This document shows positions 9,890 to 18,849 of a DNA stretch of 64,000 bases, one piece after another. The position numbers were made by a program, and so were the translations under genes. This stretch comes from Pedobacter sandarakinus. Its GTDB lineage: Bacteria > Bacteroidota > Bacteroidia > Sphingobacteriales > Sphingobacteriaceae. Location of the stretch: positions 434,001 to 498,000 of the forward strand of contig NZ_JAPIVG010000001.1 in NCBI RefSeq assembly GCF_026240095.1. The letters are read 5' to 3'. The number at the start of each line of letters is the position of its first letter. Within the stretch, counting starts at the first letter, position 1. Under the pieces are notes generated by a model. That model did not search any database and was not told the DNA's origin. It saw only the letters and a program-made list of their open reading frames with translations.

Positions 9890-11164
9890 TTATGATGCCC
9901 AAGTAGTGGCATAATTTCCTTTCGGATCGAGATTTTTAATATTCTTATCGAGATCGAAAACACTTTTTGTTTTTTGATCATTTCCTACACCAGCTACGTT
10001 TGCCCAGTTACCCCAGTTACTTGCTGGGTTATAATCGATTAGCTTCTCTTCAAAGTAGGCAGCGCCAAGTACCCAGCTAACCTCGAGATTATTAATCAGG
10101 TATAGCGCAGCAGTTTGGCGAGCAATATTAGAAATGTAACCTGTTTGGTTAAGTTCGGTCATCACAGCATCCACAACCGCAAAGCCAGTTTGACCGTTTT
10201 TCCATTTGCTTAGATTTTCCTGCTCATTGTCTACATCTACCAAGCCCTGGCTTCCAAACCCATCTGGATTGAAGAACGTGTCGCCATACTTTTTGAACAT
10301 AAATCGAAAATAATCTCTCCAAAGCAAACCTAGCAACACGTGATTAAACATCGCCTTAGCATTAGGCACTCCTTCCATTTTCTTTATTTCCCAATACACC
10401 TTCCGTGGAGATAGGCATCCCATAGCCAACCACGCAGACAGTTTTGATGCTAACACCAAATTCTTGGCAGTAGCTGCCTGCTGCATGGCCAAAATCACAA
10501 GATGTAAATGCAATAAGCCTTCTGCTTCGCCCCCTTGGTATTCGAAATCACTTCGCTGGTCTTTCTGTTGAATTTGCAAACCTAAATCTGCCAGCGCAGG
10601 AATGTTTCCCCAATCTATTACTTCTGCAACATTTACCCTATCGGGAGCTAGGAAACAAGGTTTTATGATCGAATCGCGTTCAATCTTTTTCTTAAACTGG
10701 TTAAAAGCATCTGGAATATCCTTTATTGGAAAAGGCAAATCCTCTTTATTATATAGCGTATGGCCGATGAAGTGCTTCAAGTTTACCCTAAGTTTCCACA
10801 AGGCATTTTCTACTAAAGATGAAATATGCGTTTCTTCTTTCGCTACTTCGCGGTGATGGTACACCTCCGTAATATCATATTCCTGCACATATTGAGGAAT
10901 AAGGTCTTCTGGGTTTCCTATTGCAATAAGTAGATTTCCACCAATTTGCTTAAGCGATTGCCTTAAACCTGTAACACTTTCCAGAAGAAACTGCGCCCTG
11001 ATATTGCCTGTTTTCAAAGTTCCAAATCTGGTTTCTGCGAACTGGCGTGTATCTAAGATGTAAACCGGTAAAATTGCATCAGATTTAGCAATAGCTTCCA
11101 CGAGCATTTCATTATCATGCAGTCGTAAATCATTTCTAAACCAGACTAAAATTTTTTTGGACAT
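9890..11164 (-). CDS. DASH-family cryptochrome / photolyase-like flavoprotein
   Basis: 424-residue blue-light flavoprotein. The N-terminal photolyase alpha/beta domain begins LVWFRNDLRLHDNE. The FAD-binding helical domain holds LLWRDYFRFMFKKYG, SNIARQ and YNPASNWGNWANVAGVGND, and the DPKGNY end is typical of the DASH branch. DASH proteins repair cyclobutane dimers chiefly in single-stranded DNA and may also signal; which applies here cannot be told from sequence. It is divergent from the MuiA-like gene, and a class I photolyase lies 3 kb away on the other strand. Confidence 0.9.
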   Translation of the reverse strand: MSKKILVWFRNDLRLHDNEMLVEAIAKSDAILPVYILDTRQFAETRFGTLKTGNIRAQFLLESVTGLRQSLKQIGGNLLIAIGNPEDLIPQYVQEYDITEVYHHREVAKEETHISSLVENALWKLRVNLKHFIGHTLYNKEDLPFPIKDIPDAFNQFKKKIERDSIIKPCFLAPDRVNVAEVIDWGNIPALADLGLQIQQKDQRSDFEYQGGEAEGLLHLHLVILAMQQAATAKNLVLASKLSAWLAMGCLSPRKVYWEIKKMEGVPNAKAMFNHVLLGLLWRDYFRFMFKKYGDTFFNPDGFGSQGLVDVDNEQENLSKWKNGQTGFAVVDAVMTELNQTGYISNIARQTAALYLINNLEVSWVLGAAYFEEKLIDYNPASNWGNWANVAGVGNDQKTKSVFDLDKNIKNLDPKGNYATTWAS

Positions 11165-11335
11165 CTTTTCGAAACAAGGGTTTTAAGAACGTAATTACAA
11201 ATTTATCGTAATTTTTCGCTACACCAACAGCCTGTAAAATTCTTTACAAACCGCCAACAATAAAACACTTATGGAATATCAGCGTACCAATCATCTATTG
11301 TTGAAATATTGATTTTAACATTAAAGAATAAAAAA

Positions 11336-12976
11336 ATGAAGCAAATATTACTCATACTCCTCTTCCCAGTCCATGTTTTTGCGCAAAGCCAACTTAAAAC
11401 GAAGGCCATCCTCTCAAATGTAACTGTGTATAATAATGGTGCACAACTTACCCACACTGGCAGAGTTAGCCTGCCGACGGGTACCTCCGAAGTCGTAATC
11501 AACAACATCTCGGGAAAAGTAAATGAGAGCTCTATCCAGGTTGGGGTTTCTGGTGGGGTAACAATTCTATCCGTACAGTTTAACAGGGATTTTTTGAATG
11601 GCGACACCACAAACCCTGAAATAAAGCAACTGAATGATAGCGTAAAGCTGGTAAGTAGCGATTTAATCAAAACCCGCAATGCGAAATCGGTTGAAGAACA
11701 AACGCTGGTTTTGCTCGACGAAAACAGAAAATCGGGTGGCACGAATACGGGCACGAATGTTAGCGAGCTAATTAAGCTTGCCGACTATTACAGAGCTAAG
11801 AATGCTGAGGTAAGAAATGCCATAACAGTACTAATGAATATGGAAGAAAGGCAAAGCCAAAAACTTAATGCCTTGAGGCACCAAATTACGGAATTACGCA
11901 ATAACCCAAACCAGCAACTGGGGCAACTGGTTTTACAGCTTATGGCGAAAGAAACAACTGTAGCTAACTATAATATATCGTATGTTACACCCGTTGCGAG
12001 TTGGGTAGCCAGCTACGACATCAAATCGAGTAGTACAACTAAACCCTTAGAGATGGTTTATAAGGCCGCCATTACCCAAAGCACCGGTTTAGATTGGAAA
12101 AAAATCAAACTTTCTCTCTCTACCGGTAGCCCGAATTATAACATTACGGCACCACAACTAAATCCCTGGTTCGTATCTACCTACAAGACCTTACAAACAA
12201 GTTTACAAGGAAGGGTTGCAGGACTAGTGCTTCGGGGGGTGGGATCATTAGCAGAAGAAGATAAAGGATACTTGGATGAAGTTGTTGTTGCCAATGCCAC
12301 GCAAAAACAAAAACCTTTAGCAAATTCAGTATCTACCATTGATGAATACACTAAAGTAAATGAGAGCCAGCTTGGTGTAACTTTTGATATCGAAATTCCA
12401 TACGACATAAATAGCGACAACAAACCCCATACGATTGCCTTTAAAGAGTTTGCTATACCCGCTATTTACAAGTATTATGCGGCCCCGAAACTAAGTAATG
12501 ATGCTTATCTATTGGCGGACGTAATTGATTGGGAAAAATTAAATCTTCAGGCTGGCGATGCCAATATTATTTTTGAAGGTACCTATACCGGCAAGTCATT
12601 TATCAATCCTGCCAGCATTTTGGATACATTAAGCTTAAGCATGGGAAGAGATAAAAAAATAATCATCACAAAAGAAAAGCAAGAAGAGTTTAGCAGCACA
12701 AAATTTATTGGTTCAAACAAAAAACAGCTATTCACTTATCTGATTAAAGTAAGAAACACTAAAAGCGAACCTATTGAACTTGTTCTTAAAGACCAATATC
12801 CGCTGTCAACAGAAAGTGATATAGAAATCGAACTTCTTGAAAATAGCGGCGCCATGGCAAACAAAGAAACAGGAATGTTAACCTGGCAGTTGAAAATTGC
12901 ACCCAATGAAACTAAATCCATCAAATTGAGTTACACAGTTAAGGCACCGAAAGGCAAAATCATTGCATGGCTTTAA
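11336..12976 (+). CDS. MuiA-family exported protein (DUF4140/DUF4139) with a SusC-plug-like insert
   Basis: A 546-residue secreted protein of the mucoidy-inhibitor MuiA family, whose biochemical role is unknown. A signal peptide (residues 1-17, ending VFAQ) is followed by the DUF4140 domain (about 20-115), a helical stretch (about 125-205) and DUF4139 (about 215 to the end). The start at 11336 is chosen because it places the signal peptide at the N terminus; an upstream in-frame start only adds nine residues. Oddity: between residues 290 and 335 lie LQGRVAG, RGVGSL and LDEVVVANATQK, which look like signature pieces of SusC-type TonB-dependent receptors. See the finding. Confidence 0.8.
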   Translation: MKQILLILLFPVHVFAQSQLKTKAILSNVTVYNNGAQLTHTGRVSLPTGTSEVVINNISGKVNESSIQVGVSGGVTILSVQFNRDFLNGDTTNPEIKQLNDSVKLVSSDLIKTRNAKSVEEQTLVLLDENRKSGGTNTGTNVSELIKLADYYRAKNAEVRNAITVLMNMEERQSQKLNALRHQITELRNNPNQQLGQLVLQLMAKETTVANYNISYVTPVASWVASYDIKSSSTTKPLEMVYKAAITQSTGLDWKKIKLSLSTGSPNYNITAPQLNPWFVSTYKTLQTSLQGRVAGLVLRGVGSLAEEDKGYLDEVVVANATQKQKPLANSVSTIDEYTKVNESQLGVTFDIEIPYDINSDNKPHTIAFKEFAIPAIYKYYAAPKLSNDAYLLADVIDWEKLNLQAGDANIIFEGTYTGKSFINPASILDTLSLSMGRDKKIIITKEKQEEFSSTKFIGSNKKQLFTYLIKVRNTKSEPIELVLKDQYPLSTESDIEIELLENSGAMANKETGMLTWQLKIAPNETKSIKLSYTVKAPKGKIIAWL

Positions 12977-13029
12977 CCATCAATGCTGCGATGGGTGAGT
13001 CATTAATCAAGATGTGCGCTATTAACGCT

Positions 13030-13087
13030 GACTTAGACTTGAGACTCTAGAATTGAGACTCTAGACTTTAGACTTTAGACTTTAGAC
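13030..13087. repeat. 7-bp tandem repeats (GACTTTA / GAGACTCTA type)
   Basis: A low-complexity block with three consecutive GACTTTA units preceded by degenerate relatives, including two copies of TTGAGACTCTAGA. It lies in the gap just before the TIGR01777 gene. A similar GATTTGA block occurs near 18.8 kb. Confidence 0.8.
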
Positions 13088-13119
13088 AAACCCTTTTGTA
13101 TCTTTAGTGTTTTAAAAAG

Positions 13120-14022
13120 ATGGCGAAAAAAATATTGATTACAGGAGCGAGCGGCCTTGTGGGCACTGCACTTAAAAAGCAACTATTAGATCAAGGCTAT
13201 GAAGTAAATACGCTTTCGAGGAAAGGAAATGGCAAACCAAACAATTTTACCTGGGATGTTTACAAAGGCGAGATTGACGTTAAGTCATTAAATGGTGTGG
13301 ATGCAATCATCCACCTGGCTGGAGAAGGCGTAGTAGATAAAAAATGGACAAAGGAACGCAAGCAACAAATAATTGAAAGCAGGGTAAAATCTACGGCGCT
13401 CTTACATCAAGCAATTCGTTCTAACCCTGATCACCGGGTTACAACTTTTATTTCTGCTTCTGCAGTAGGTTTTTATGGCGATGGCGGTGATGGAATTTTA
13501 ACTGAAGAAACCGCTAAAGGCTTTGGCTTTTTAGCAGATTGCTGCAAACTTTGGGAAGATGCTGTAGATGATGGAAGAAAATTAGGGTTACGGGTTGTAA
13601 AATTACGCACAGGAATTGTTTTAAGTAATGATGGTGGTGCACTGCCTCAGTTAGACAAACCCATCCGTTTTTTTGTTGGCGCTCCCATAGGAACAGGAAA
13701 GCAATGGACGCCCTGGTTACATCTAGACGATATGGTAGCCATGTATATTGATGCCATCACCAATACCAAAATGGAAGGCAGCTACAATGCTTGTGCCCCA
13801 TTTCCAGTAACAAACCTGGGATTAACTAAAGCAATTGCTAAACATTTGCATAGACCGGTTTGGCCTATAAAAGTACCCAGAAAAATTTTGGAGATGGCTA
13901 TGGGTGAGCGTGTAGAGGCAGTATTGATGAGCAGTAATACCTCAGCACAGAAAATTTTAGATGTGGGATTCAAGTTTAAATTTACACATTTAGACGATGC
14001 TTTGAGCAACTTATACAGTTGA
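13120..14022 (+). CDS. TIGR01777-family NAD(P)-dependent epimerase/oxidoreductase
   Basis: 300-residue extended SDR protein. The N-terminal Rossmann motif ITGASGLVG binds a dinucleotide, DAIIHLAGEGV is the usual second signature, and SASAVGFYGD is the active-site strand region with the Tyr of the family. The C-terminal DUF1731-type region ends the protein. The substrate is unknown. The gene is followed 26 bp later by the photolyase gene and is likely co-transcribed with it, a pairing that hints at a stress context without proving one. Confidence 0.88.
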   Translation: MAKKILITGASGLVGTALKKQLLDQGYEVNTLSRKGNGKPNNFTWDVYKGEIDVKSLNGVDAIIHLAGEGVVDKKWTKERKQQIIESRVKSTALLHQAIRSNPDHRVTTFISASAVGFYGDGGDGILTEETAKGFGFLADCCKLWEDAVDDGRKLGLRVVKLRTGIVLSNDGGALPQLDKPIRFFVGAPIGTGKQWTPWLHLDDMVAMYIDAITNTKMEGSYNACAPFPVTNLGLTKAIAKHLHRPVWPIKVPRKILEMAMGERVEAVLMSSNTSAQKILDVGFKFKFTHLDDALSNLYS

Positions 14023-14048
14023 TAAAAACAAAAAAAGCCTAAAAATTT

Positions 14049-15362
14049 ATGAAGAAAGAAACGGAAAAAACCGGTATCAATGTATTTTGGTTTCGCCGCG
14101 ATTTACGCTTAGAGGATAATGCCGGATTTTATCACGCCTTAAAAAGCAAAAGACCAGTTTTGCCGCTATTTATTTTCGATAAAAATATTTTAGATAAGCT
14201 CCCTGAAAATGATGCCCGGGTAACTTTTATTTTTCAAACCATAGAAGCACTAAAATCTGAGCTGCAAAAACACAGGTCGGATCTTCTGGTGAAATATGGA
14301 ACGCCTGAAAAAATATGGCCCGAGATTTTAAAATCATATCATATAGAGACAGTATATACAAATCACGATTATGAGCCATACGGCCGTGAGCGTGATGATA
14401 GCATGGCTGAATTTTTGAGCAGTGAAAAGGTCGCTTTTAAAACATTCAAAGATCAGGTCATTTTTGAAAAAACAGAGATATTAAAAGCCGACAATACACC
14501 ATATACTGTTTTTACGCCATTCTATAAGCAGTGGCATGCCAAGCTAAACGACTTTTATTTAAAACCGTATCCCAATAAAAAATATTTCAAAAATTTACTA
14601 AAAACCAAGCACCTGCCGTTACCAGGTCTTAAAGAAATGGGATTCGAACAAAGCAAGCTCGAATTTCCGAAGCTCCTTTACAAATCTAAACTGGCAGATT
14701 ACGCCCACGATAGAGATTTTCCCGCATTAGATGCGACCAGCCATATTGGTATGCATTTGCGTTTTGGCACCTTGAGTATCAGGAAAGCAGCCCAAGATGC
14801 CTTAGATGCAAAGGCAAATGTTTGGCTATCAGAACTGGCGTGGAGAGAATTCTATATGATGATTTTGTGGCACTTCCCTTATGCCGCTAAAGATTCATTT
14901 AAAAAGAAATACGATCAGATTAAATGGCGAAATGACGAAAAAGAGTTCAAAGCCTGGTGCGATGGCAATACGGGCTATCCAATTGTAGATGCAGGCATGC
15001 GGCAGCTCAATACAACTGGCTGGATGCACAATCGGGTACGCATGGTAGTGGCTAGTTTTTTATCCAAACATCTACTTATCGATTGGCGTTGGGGTGAAAA
15101 CTACTTTGCAGAAAAATTGCTTGATTATGAAATGGCCAGCAATGTTGGCGGCTGGCAATGGGCCGCGGGATCTGGCAACGATGCTGCGCCTTATTTCAGA
15201 GTGTTCAACCCCGAACTACAAACCAAGAAATTCGATCCAAAGTTAGCATACATCAAAAAATGGGTGCCTGAGTTTGGCACAAAAAAATATGCCCAACCAA
15301 TAGTTGAGCATACATTTGCACGAGAAAGAGTGCTTAAAGTTTTTAAAGAAGCGTTATCTTAA
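14049..15362 (+). CDS. deoxyribodipyrimidine photolyase (class I type)
   Basis: 437-residue flavoprotein that splits UV-induced cyclobutane pyrimidine dimers using light. An N-terminal antenna domain (FWFRRDLRLEDN) precedes the FAD-binding domain, with LRFGTLSIR, ELAWREFYMMILWHFP, GNTGYPIVDAGMRQL, WMHNRVRM and YEMASNVGGWQWAAGSGND. The tryptophans of the electron-transfer chain lie in these conserved stretches. It follows the TIGR01777 gene closely. Its stop overlaps that of the convergent FKBP gene by 4 bp. Confidence 0.94.
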   Translation: MKKETEKTGINVFWFRRDLRLEDNAGFYHALKSKRPVLPLFIFDKNILDKLPENDARVTFIFQTIEALKSELQKHRSDLLVKYGTPEKIWPEILKSYHIETVYTNHDYEPYGRERDDSMAEFLSSEKVAFKTFKDQVIFEKTEILKADNTPYTVFTPFYKQWHAKLNDFYLKPYPNKKYFKNLLKTKHLPLPGLKEMGFEQSKLEFPKLLYKSKLADYAHDRDFPALDATSHIGMHLRFGTLSIRKAAQDALDAKANVWLSELAWREFYMMILWHFPYAAKDSFKKKYDQIKWRNDEKEFKAWCDGNTGYPIVDAGMRQLNTTGWMHNRVRMVVASFLSKHLLIDWRWGENYFAEKLLDYEMASNVGGWQWAAGSGNDAAPYFRVFNPELQTKKFDPKLAYIKKWVPEFGTKKYAQPIVEHTFARERVLKVFKEALS

Positions 15363-16279
15363 TTGGTAACGCTTACAATTTCAATATCGAAATCAAGTAT
15401 GGCGTTAGCTGGTATTCCGCCATTTCCACCAGTACCGTAAGCATAAGCAGAAGGAATAAACATTCTAAACTTTGTACCTACCTGAAACTTAGGAATCATT
15501 ATTCCCCAAGCTTGTATAACAGCTTGCAAAGATGTAGTGAAACCTTCTGCATTAGAATCGAACACAGTTCCATCAAGCGTACGCCCAGTGTATTTTACAA
15601 CAACGGTACTCTCGACACCATTTACAACACCACCTGTGCCTGCATTACTTACAATGTAATAAATTCCGCTAGGGTCTTTGGTCGCAGTTAAATTCTTAGA
15701 TGTTAAATATGTTGTTATGCGATTATCATCCAGTAATGACTGCTTGGTATAAGGGTAAGTTGTAATAACCAAATCGATAACCTCGTTTGAAGGAATATTG
15801 CCAGCGCCATTTCTTCCGAAGGCTAAATGAGACGGCAATAAAACTCTGGCTGTTCCACCAGGTTTCAATGCAAGGGTAGCAGTTCTTATTGCAGGAATAT
15901 CGTAGGAACCAGAGTTCGTCGATGTTGCAAGCGAAGAATTATAGAAACGATTGGTATAACCAACAAAATTAGAAAGATTACTTACCAAAGGAGACTGAAG
16001 ATAGGTAGCACCGCTTGTTAACGATTTAACTGTCAGATTGTAGAAGACAGAGTCGGTATTTTTGAAAGTACTGCCTGTACCTGGCGAGGTAACCTGATAG
16101 TAAAATCCAGATTTATCCGGATCTTGAATCATGACAGAAGATAGGTTGTTTTTGGAGATAAATGAGGTGATTGTTGCATCATCAATACGCTCTATACTAT
16201 CATATTCCTTTTTACAAGCACTAAAAATCACTGTAGCCATTACACACAGTGCGAAGCTAAGTTTTGTAAATCTATTCAT
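15359..16279 (-). CDS. FKBP-type peptidyl-prolyl isomerase lipoprotein with two domains
   Basis: 306-residue probable lipoprotein (lipobox FSAC near residue 21). Two FKBP-like units are visible: one from about 45 to 180 (GFYYQVTSPGTG to LPSHLAFGRNG and NEVIDLVI), diverged and longer, and a more canonical one from about 185 to the end (GIYYIVSNAGTG, YTGRTLDGTVFDSN, IPSAYAYG, ILDFDIEIV). Such proteins assist folding in the periplasm. It follows the single-domain FKBP gene with a 4-bp gap and ends tail-to-tail with the photolyase gene. Confidence 0.88.
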   Translation of the reverse strand: MNRFTKLSFALCVMATVIFSACKKEYDSIERIDDATITSFISKNNLSSVMIQDPDKSGFYYQVTSPGTGSTFKNTDSVFYNLTVKSLTSGATYLQSPLVSNLSNFVGYTNRFYNSSLATSTNSGSYDIPAIRTATLALKPGGTARVLLPSHLAFGRNGAGNIPSNEVIDLVITTYPYTKQSLLDDNRITTYLTSKNLTATKDPSGIYYIVSNAGTGGVVNGVESTVVVKYTGRTLDGTVFDSNAEGFTTSLQAVIQAWGIMIPKFQVGTKFRMFIPSAYAYGTGGNGGIPANAILDFDIEIVSVTN

Positions 16280-16283
16280 TGAA

Positions 16284-16772
16284 TTATTGTACGTCTGTAA
16301 GTGTAATTGTAAAATCTAGAATTGAATTTGCTGGCAAGGCAGCTCCTTGCGCCGCATTTCCATAACCATAGTATGATGGAATAATTAACCTGATTTTGCC
16401 ACCTTTCTGAATCTTGGGGATACCGATTTGCCAGCCTACAATTACTTGCCCTAACGCAAAAGAAATGGGTGTTCCTTTGGTGCTATCGAAAATGGCACCA
16501 TTGAGTAATTTCCCTTCGTAATCTGATGTTATTCTCGTATTGCCTGTATAAGTAACGCTTCCAGACCCAGGCGTGATGATTTGATAAAACACACCAGACG
16601 GATCTTTTACAGCTGGAATGTTGTTTGCAACAACAAAAGCACGAATGGCTGCAGTATCTTTCTTATATTGAGGAACCGGATCGTACTCCTCAAAATCTGT
16701 ACTATCCTTTTTACAAGCAGCAAAGCACCCGGCAATGCAAACCAATAATAATATGTATTTTAATTTTGACAT
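16284..16772 (-). CDS. FKBP-type peptidyl-prolyl isomerase lipoprotein
   Basis: 162-residue lipoprotein (lipobox FAAC near residue 19) with one FKBP domain: GVFYQIITPGSG, YEGKLLNGAIFDSTKG, VIVGWQIGIPKIQKGGKIRLIIPSYYGYG and ILDFTITL. Some active-site aromatics are kept. I chose the ATG at 16772 over the TTG directly upstream. First gene of a two-gene FKBP unit. Confidence 0.9.
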   Translation of the reverse strand: MSKLKYILLLVCIAGCFAACKKDSTDFEEYDPVPQYKKDTAAIRAFVVANNIPAVKDPSGVFYQIITPGSGSVTYTGNTRITSDYEGKLLNGAIFDSTKGTPISFALGQVIVGWQIGIPKIQKGGKIRLIIPSYYGYGNAAQGAALPANSILDFTITLTDVQ

Positions 16773-16903
16773 CAACGCAAAAATAAGCTTTTAATACCGT
16801 TGCCACAATTTTTAACCAATTTTAACACATTTGAAGAGTCGATGAATGGCCGGCAGAAGTTAAGGAACCTATAACAGGCCGCAACAAATGGGTTAATTGC
16901 AAA

Positions 16904-16950
16904 CAAAAAAAGGCTGAGGTTAGAACCGTTACATTCAAACCATCAACCTC
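16904..16950 (-). terminator. weak terminator after the beta-oxidation operon
   Basis: On the minus strand GAGGTT (16945-16950) can pair with AACCTC (16916-16921) across a long loop and is followed by AGCC and a run of seven T. The stem is short, so this is only plausible. Confidence 0.4.
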
Positions 16951-16970
16951 TTTAACCCTCAAAATTTAAC

Positions 16971-18764
16971 CTAAAAAATATATTTGTTCGCTTCGATAAG
17001 CTTCACGGCAACCCTTTGTCTTGCATTTTTAACATTGAACGGTTCTACCTTAGTAAAACGGCGTAATCCTACAAACATCATGCGCATTTCATCACCTTCA
17101 GCAAAAGCCCATAGGGCCTCTTTGCCGGCTTTGGCAACACCATCAACAGCTTCAACCATATAAATTCTTAACAAATCTAGTTGAGTTGAAGCAACATCTT
17201 CACCATTTAATGCAACCAGTTTTTCTGTCCTTAATAAGGCCGATTCTAAAACGTAGACGTAGCTAGCCATGTCTGCAATGTTCATTAGAATCTCCTGCTC
17301 CTTACTTAAAGTCATCATCAGCTTTTGTACCGCAGCTCCTGCAACCATTAAAGTTGCTTTTTTCAAATTGGCTAAAACTTTCTTCTCTGCCGCAAATAAA
17401 GTATTATCTTCTTCTCCAAAATCAGGAATACTCATCAGCTCGGCGGCAACTGCGGTAGCTGGTGTCATGAGATCCAATTCTCCCTTCATGGCACGCTTCA
17501 GCATCATGTCTACAGTTAACAGTCGGTTAATTTCATTTGTACCTTCAAAAATCCGATTGATCCGGGCATCGCGGTAAGCACGATCCATTGGCGCATCGGC
17601 ACTGAAACCCATTCCACCATAAATCTGCACGCCTTCATCAACAGTATAATCTAACACCTCTGATCCCCAAACTTTTAAAATAGCACACTCTACTGCAAAT
17701 TGCTCTACCGACTTCAAGCGAGCTTTACCAGACTCCATACCATATGCTACTAAAGCATCGTAAGTATCGTCAATATTCTGTCCGGCCCTATAGTTTGCTG
17801 CATCCACAGCGTAAATTTTTGCCGCCATTTCTGCGATTTTATAACGGATTGCGCCATACTTAGAAATTGGTCTATCAAACTGAACACGTTCATTAGCATA
17901 ATTAATGGCTGTATTTAATGTAGCTTTCGATGCGCCAATTGCTGCAGCAGATAGTTTTATCCTCCCGATATTTAAAATGTTCACCGCTATTTTGAAACCA
18001 TTTTCTCGCTCGCTGAGCATATTCTCTACTGGCACAGGGCAGTCATTAAAGAAAACCTGGCGGGTAGAAGAGCCTTTAATACCCATCTTATGTTCTTCTG
18101 GGTTCATGGTAATGCCGCCGAAATCTTTTTCTACTATAAATGCAGTAAGATTTTTATCGTCGTCTATTTTTGCAAAGACAATAAAAACATCAGCAAATCC
18201 GCCGTTGGTAATCCACATCTTTTGTCCGTTGATGATATAATGCTTACCATCTTCACTTAACTTGGCCTTGGTTTTACCCGAGTTGGCATCCGATCCGGAG
18301 TTAGGCTCGGTTAAACAATAAGCTGCTTTCCATTCACCTGAACCAAGTTTAGGAATGTATTTAGCTTTCTGCTCTTCGTTACCATAATATAAAATGGGTA
18401 AGGTACCAATTCCCGTATGCGCAGATAGCGCCACAGCAAAAGAATGGCCTGCACCAACTACATCTGCAACGAGCATTGATGTATTAAAATTCTTACCGAA
18501 ACCGCCATATTCTTCAGGCACAGAAACACCAAGAATCCCTAATTCACCAGCTTTGGTAAGAAGCGTTGGCATTAATTCGGGGTCTTCCTGTTTATCAATT
18601 TTATCTAAGTTTGGATAAACCTCTGCGGCTAAAAAATCGCGACAGGTTTGCGCAATCATTTGCTGCTCCTCATCAAACTCTTCAGGAATAAATACATCCT
18701 GGTAAGCGGTTTCTCTAATTAAAAATTCGCCGCCTTTAATTGTTTTCTTGTCAGTTGTTTCCAT
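16971..18764 (-). CDS. acyl-CoA dehydrogenase (long form, VLCAD/ACAD9-like)
   Basis: 597-residue flavoenzyme for the first step of fatty-acid beta-oxidation, oxidising acyl-CoA to 2-enoyl-CoA. N-terminal helical domain (LGILGVSVPEEYGGFG), middle domain with AAYCLTEPNSGSDANS and KMWITNGGFADVF, and the FAD-binding C-terminal domain with QIYGGMGFSADAPMDRAYRDARI and IFEGTNEINR; a catalytic Glu is expected in this last motif. A further C-terminal region (about 430-597) makes it longer than standard 380-residue enzymes, as in VLCAD-type proteins. Last gene of the marR-fadN-thiolase unit. Confidence 0.93.
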   Translation of the reverse strand: METTDKKTIKGGEFLIRETAYQDVFIPEEFDEEQQMIAQTCRDFLAAEVYPNLDKIDKQEDPELMPTLLTKAGELGILGVSVPEEYGGFGKNFNTSMLVADVVGAGHSFAVALSAHTGIGTLPILYYGNEEQKAKYIPKLGSGEWKAAYCLTEPNSGSDANSGKTKAKLSEDGKHYIINGQKMWITNGGFADVFIVFAKIDDDKNLTAFIVEKDFGGITMNPEEHKMGIKGSSTRQVFFNDCPVPVENMLSERENGFKIAVNILNIGRIKLSAAAIGASKATLNTAINYANERVQFDRPISKYGAIRYKIAEMAAKIYAVDAANYRAGQNIDDTYDALVAYGMESGKARLKSVEQFAVECAILKVWGSEVLDYTVDEGVQIYGGMGFSADAPMDRAYRDARINRIFEGTNEINRLLTVDMMLKRAMKGELDLMTPATAVAAELMSIPDFGEEDNTLFAAEKKVLANLKKATLMVAGAAVQKLMMTLSKEQEILMNIADMASYVYVLESALLRTEKLVALNGEDVASTQLDLLRIYMVEAVDGVAKAGKEALWAFAEGDEMRMMFVGLRRFTKVEPFNVKNARQRVAVKLIEANKYIF

Positions 18765-18770
18765 TGTTTA

Positions 18771-18849
18771 AGATTTGAGGTTTGAGATTTGAGATTTGAG
18801 ACAGGTTCAAATACAAGCTCAAACTATATTGTTGAGATTTGAGATAGGT
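18771..18849. repeat. GATTTGA tandem repeats
   Basis: Several GATTTGA/GGTTTGA units (18771-18804), a gap, and a further GAGATTTGAGAT copy. This block separates the four-helix-bundle gene from the acyl-CoA dehydrogenase gene; the motif reappears inverted on the other side of the four-helix gene. Confidence 0.8.

Noticed and set aside
9727..9981. 84-codon ORF overlapping the DASH cryptochrome 3' end
   Set aside because: It lies in a different frame, with an atypical composition and no signal; most of it lies in the gap before sucA.
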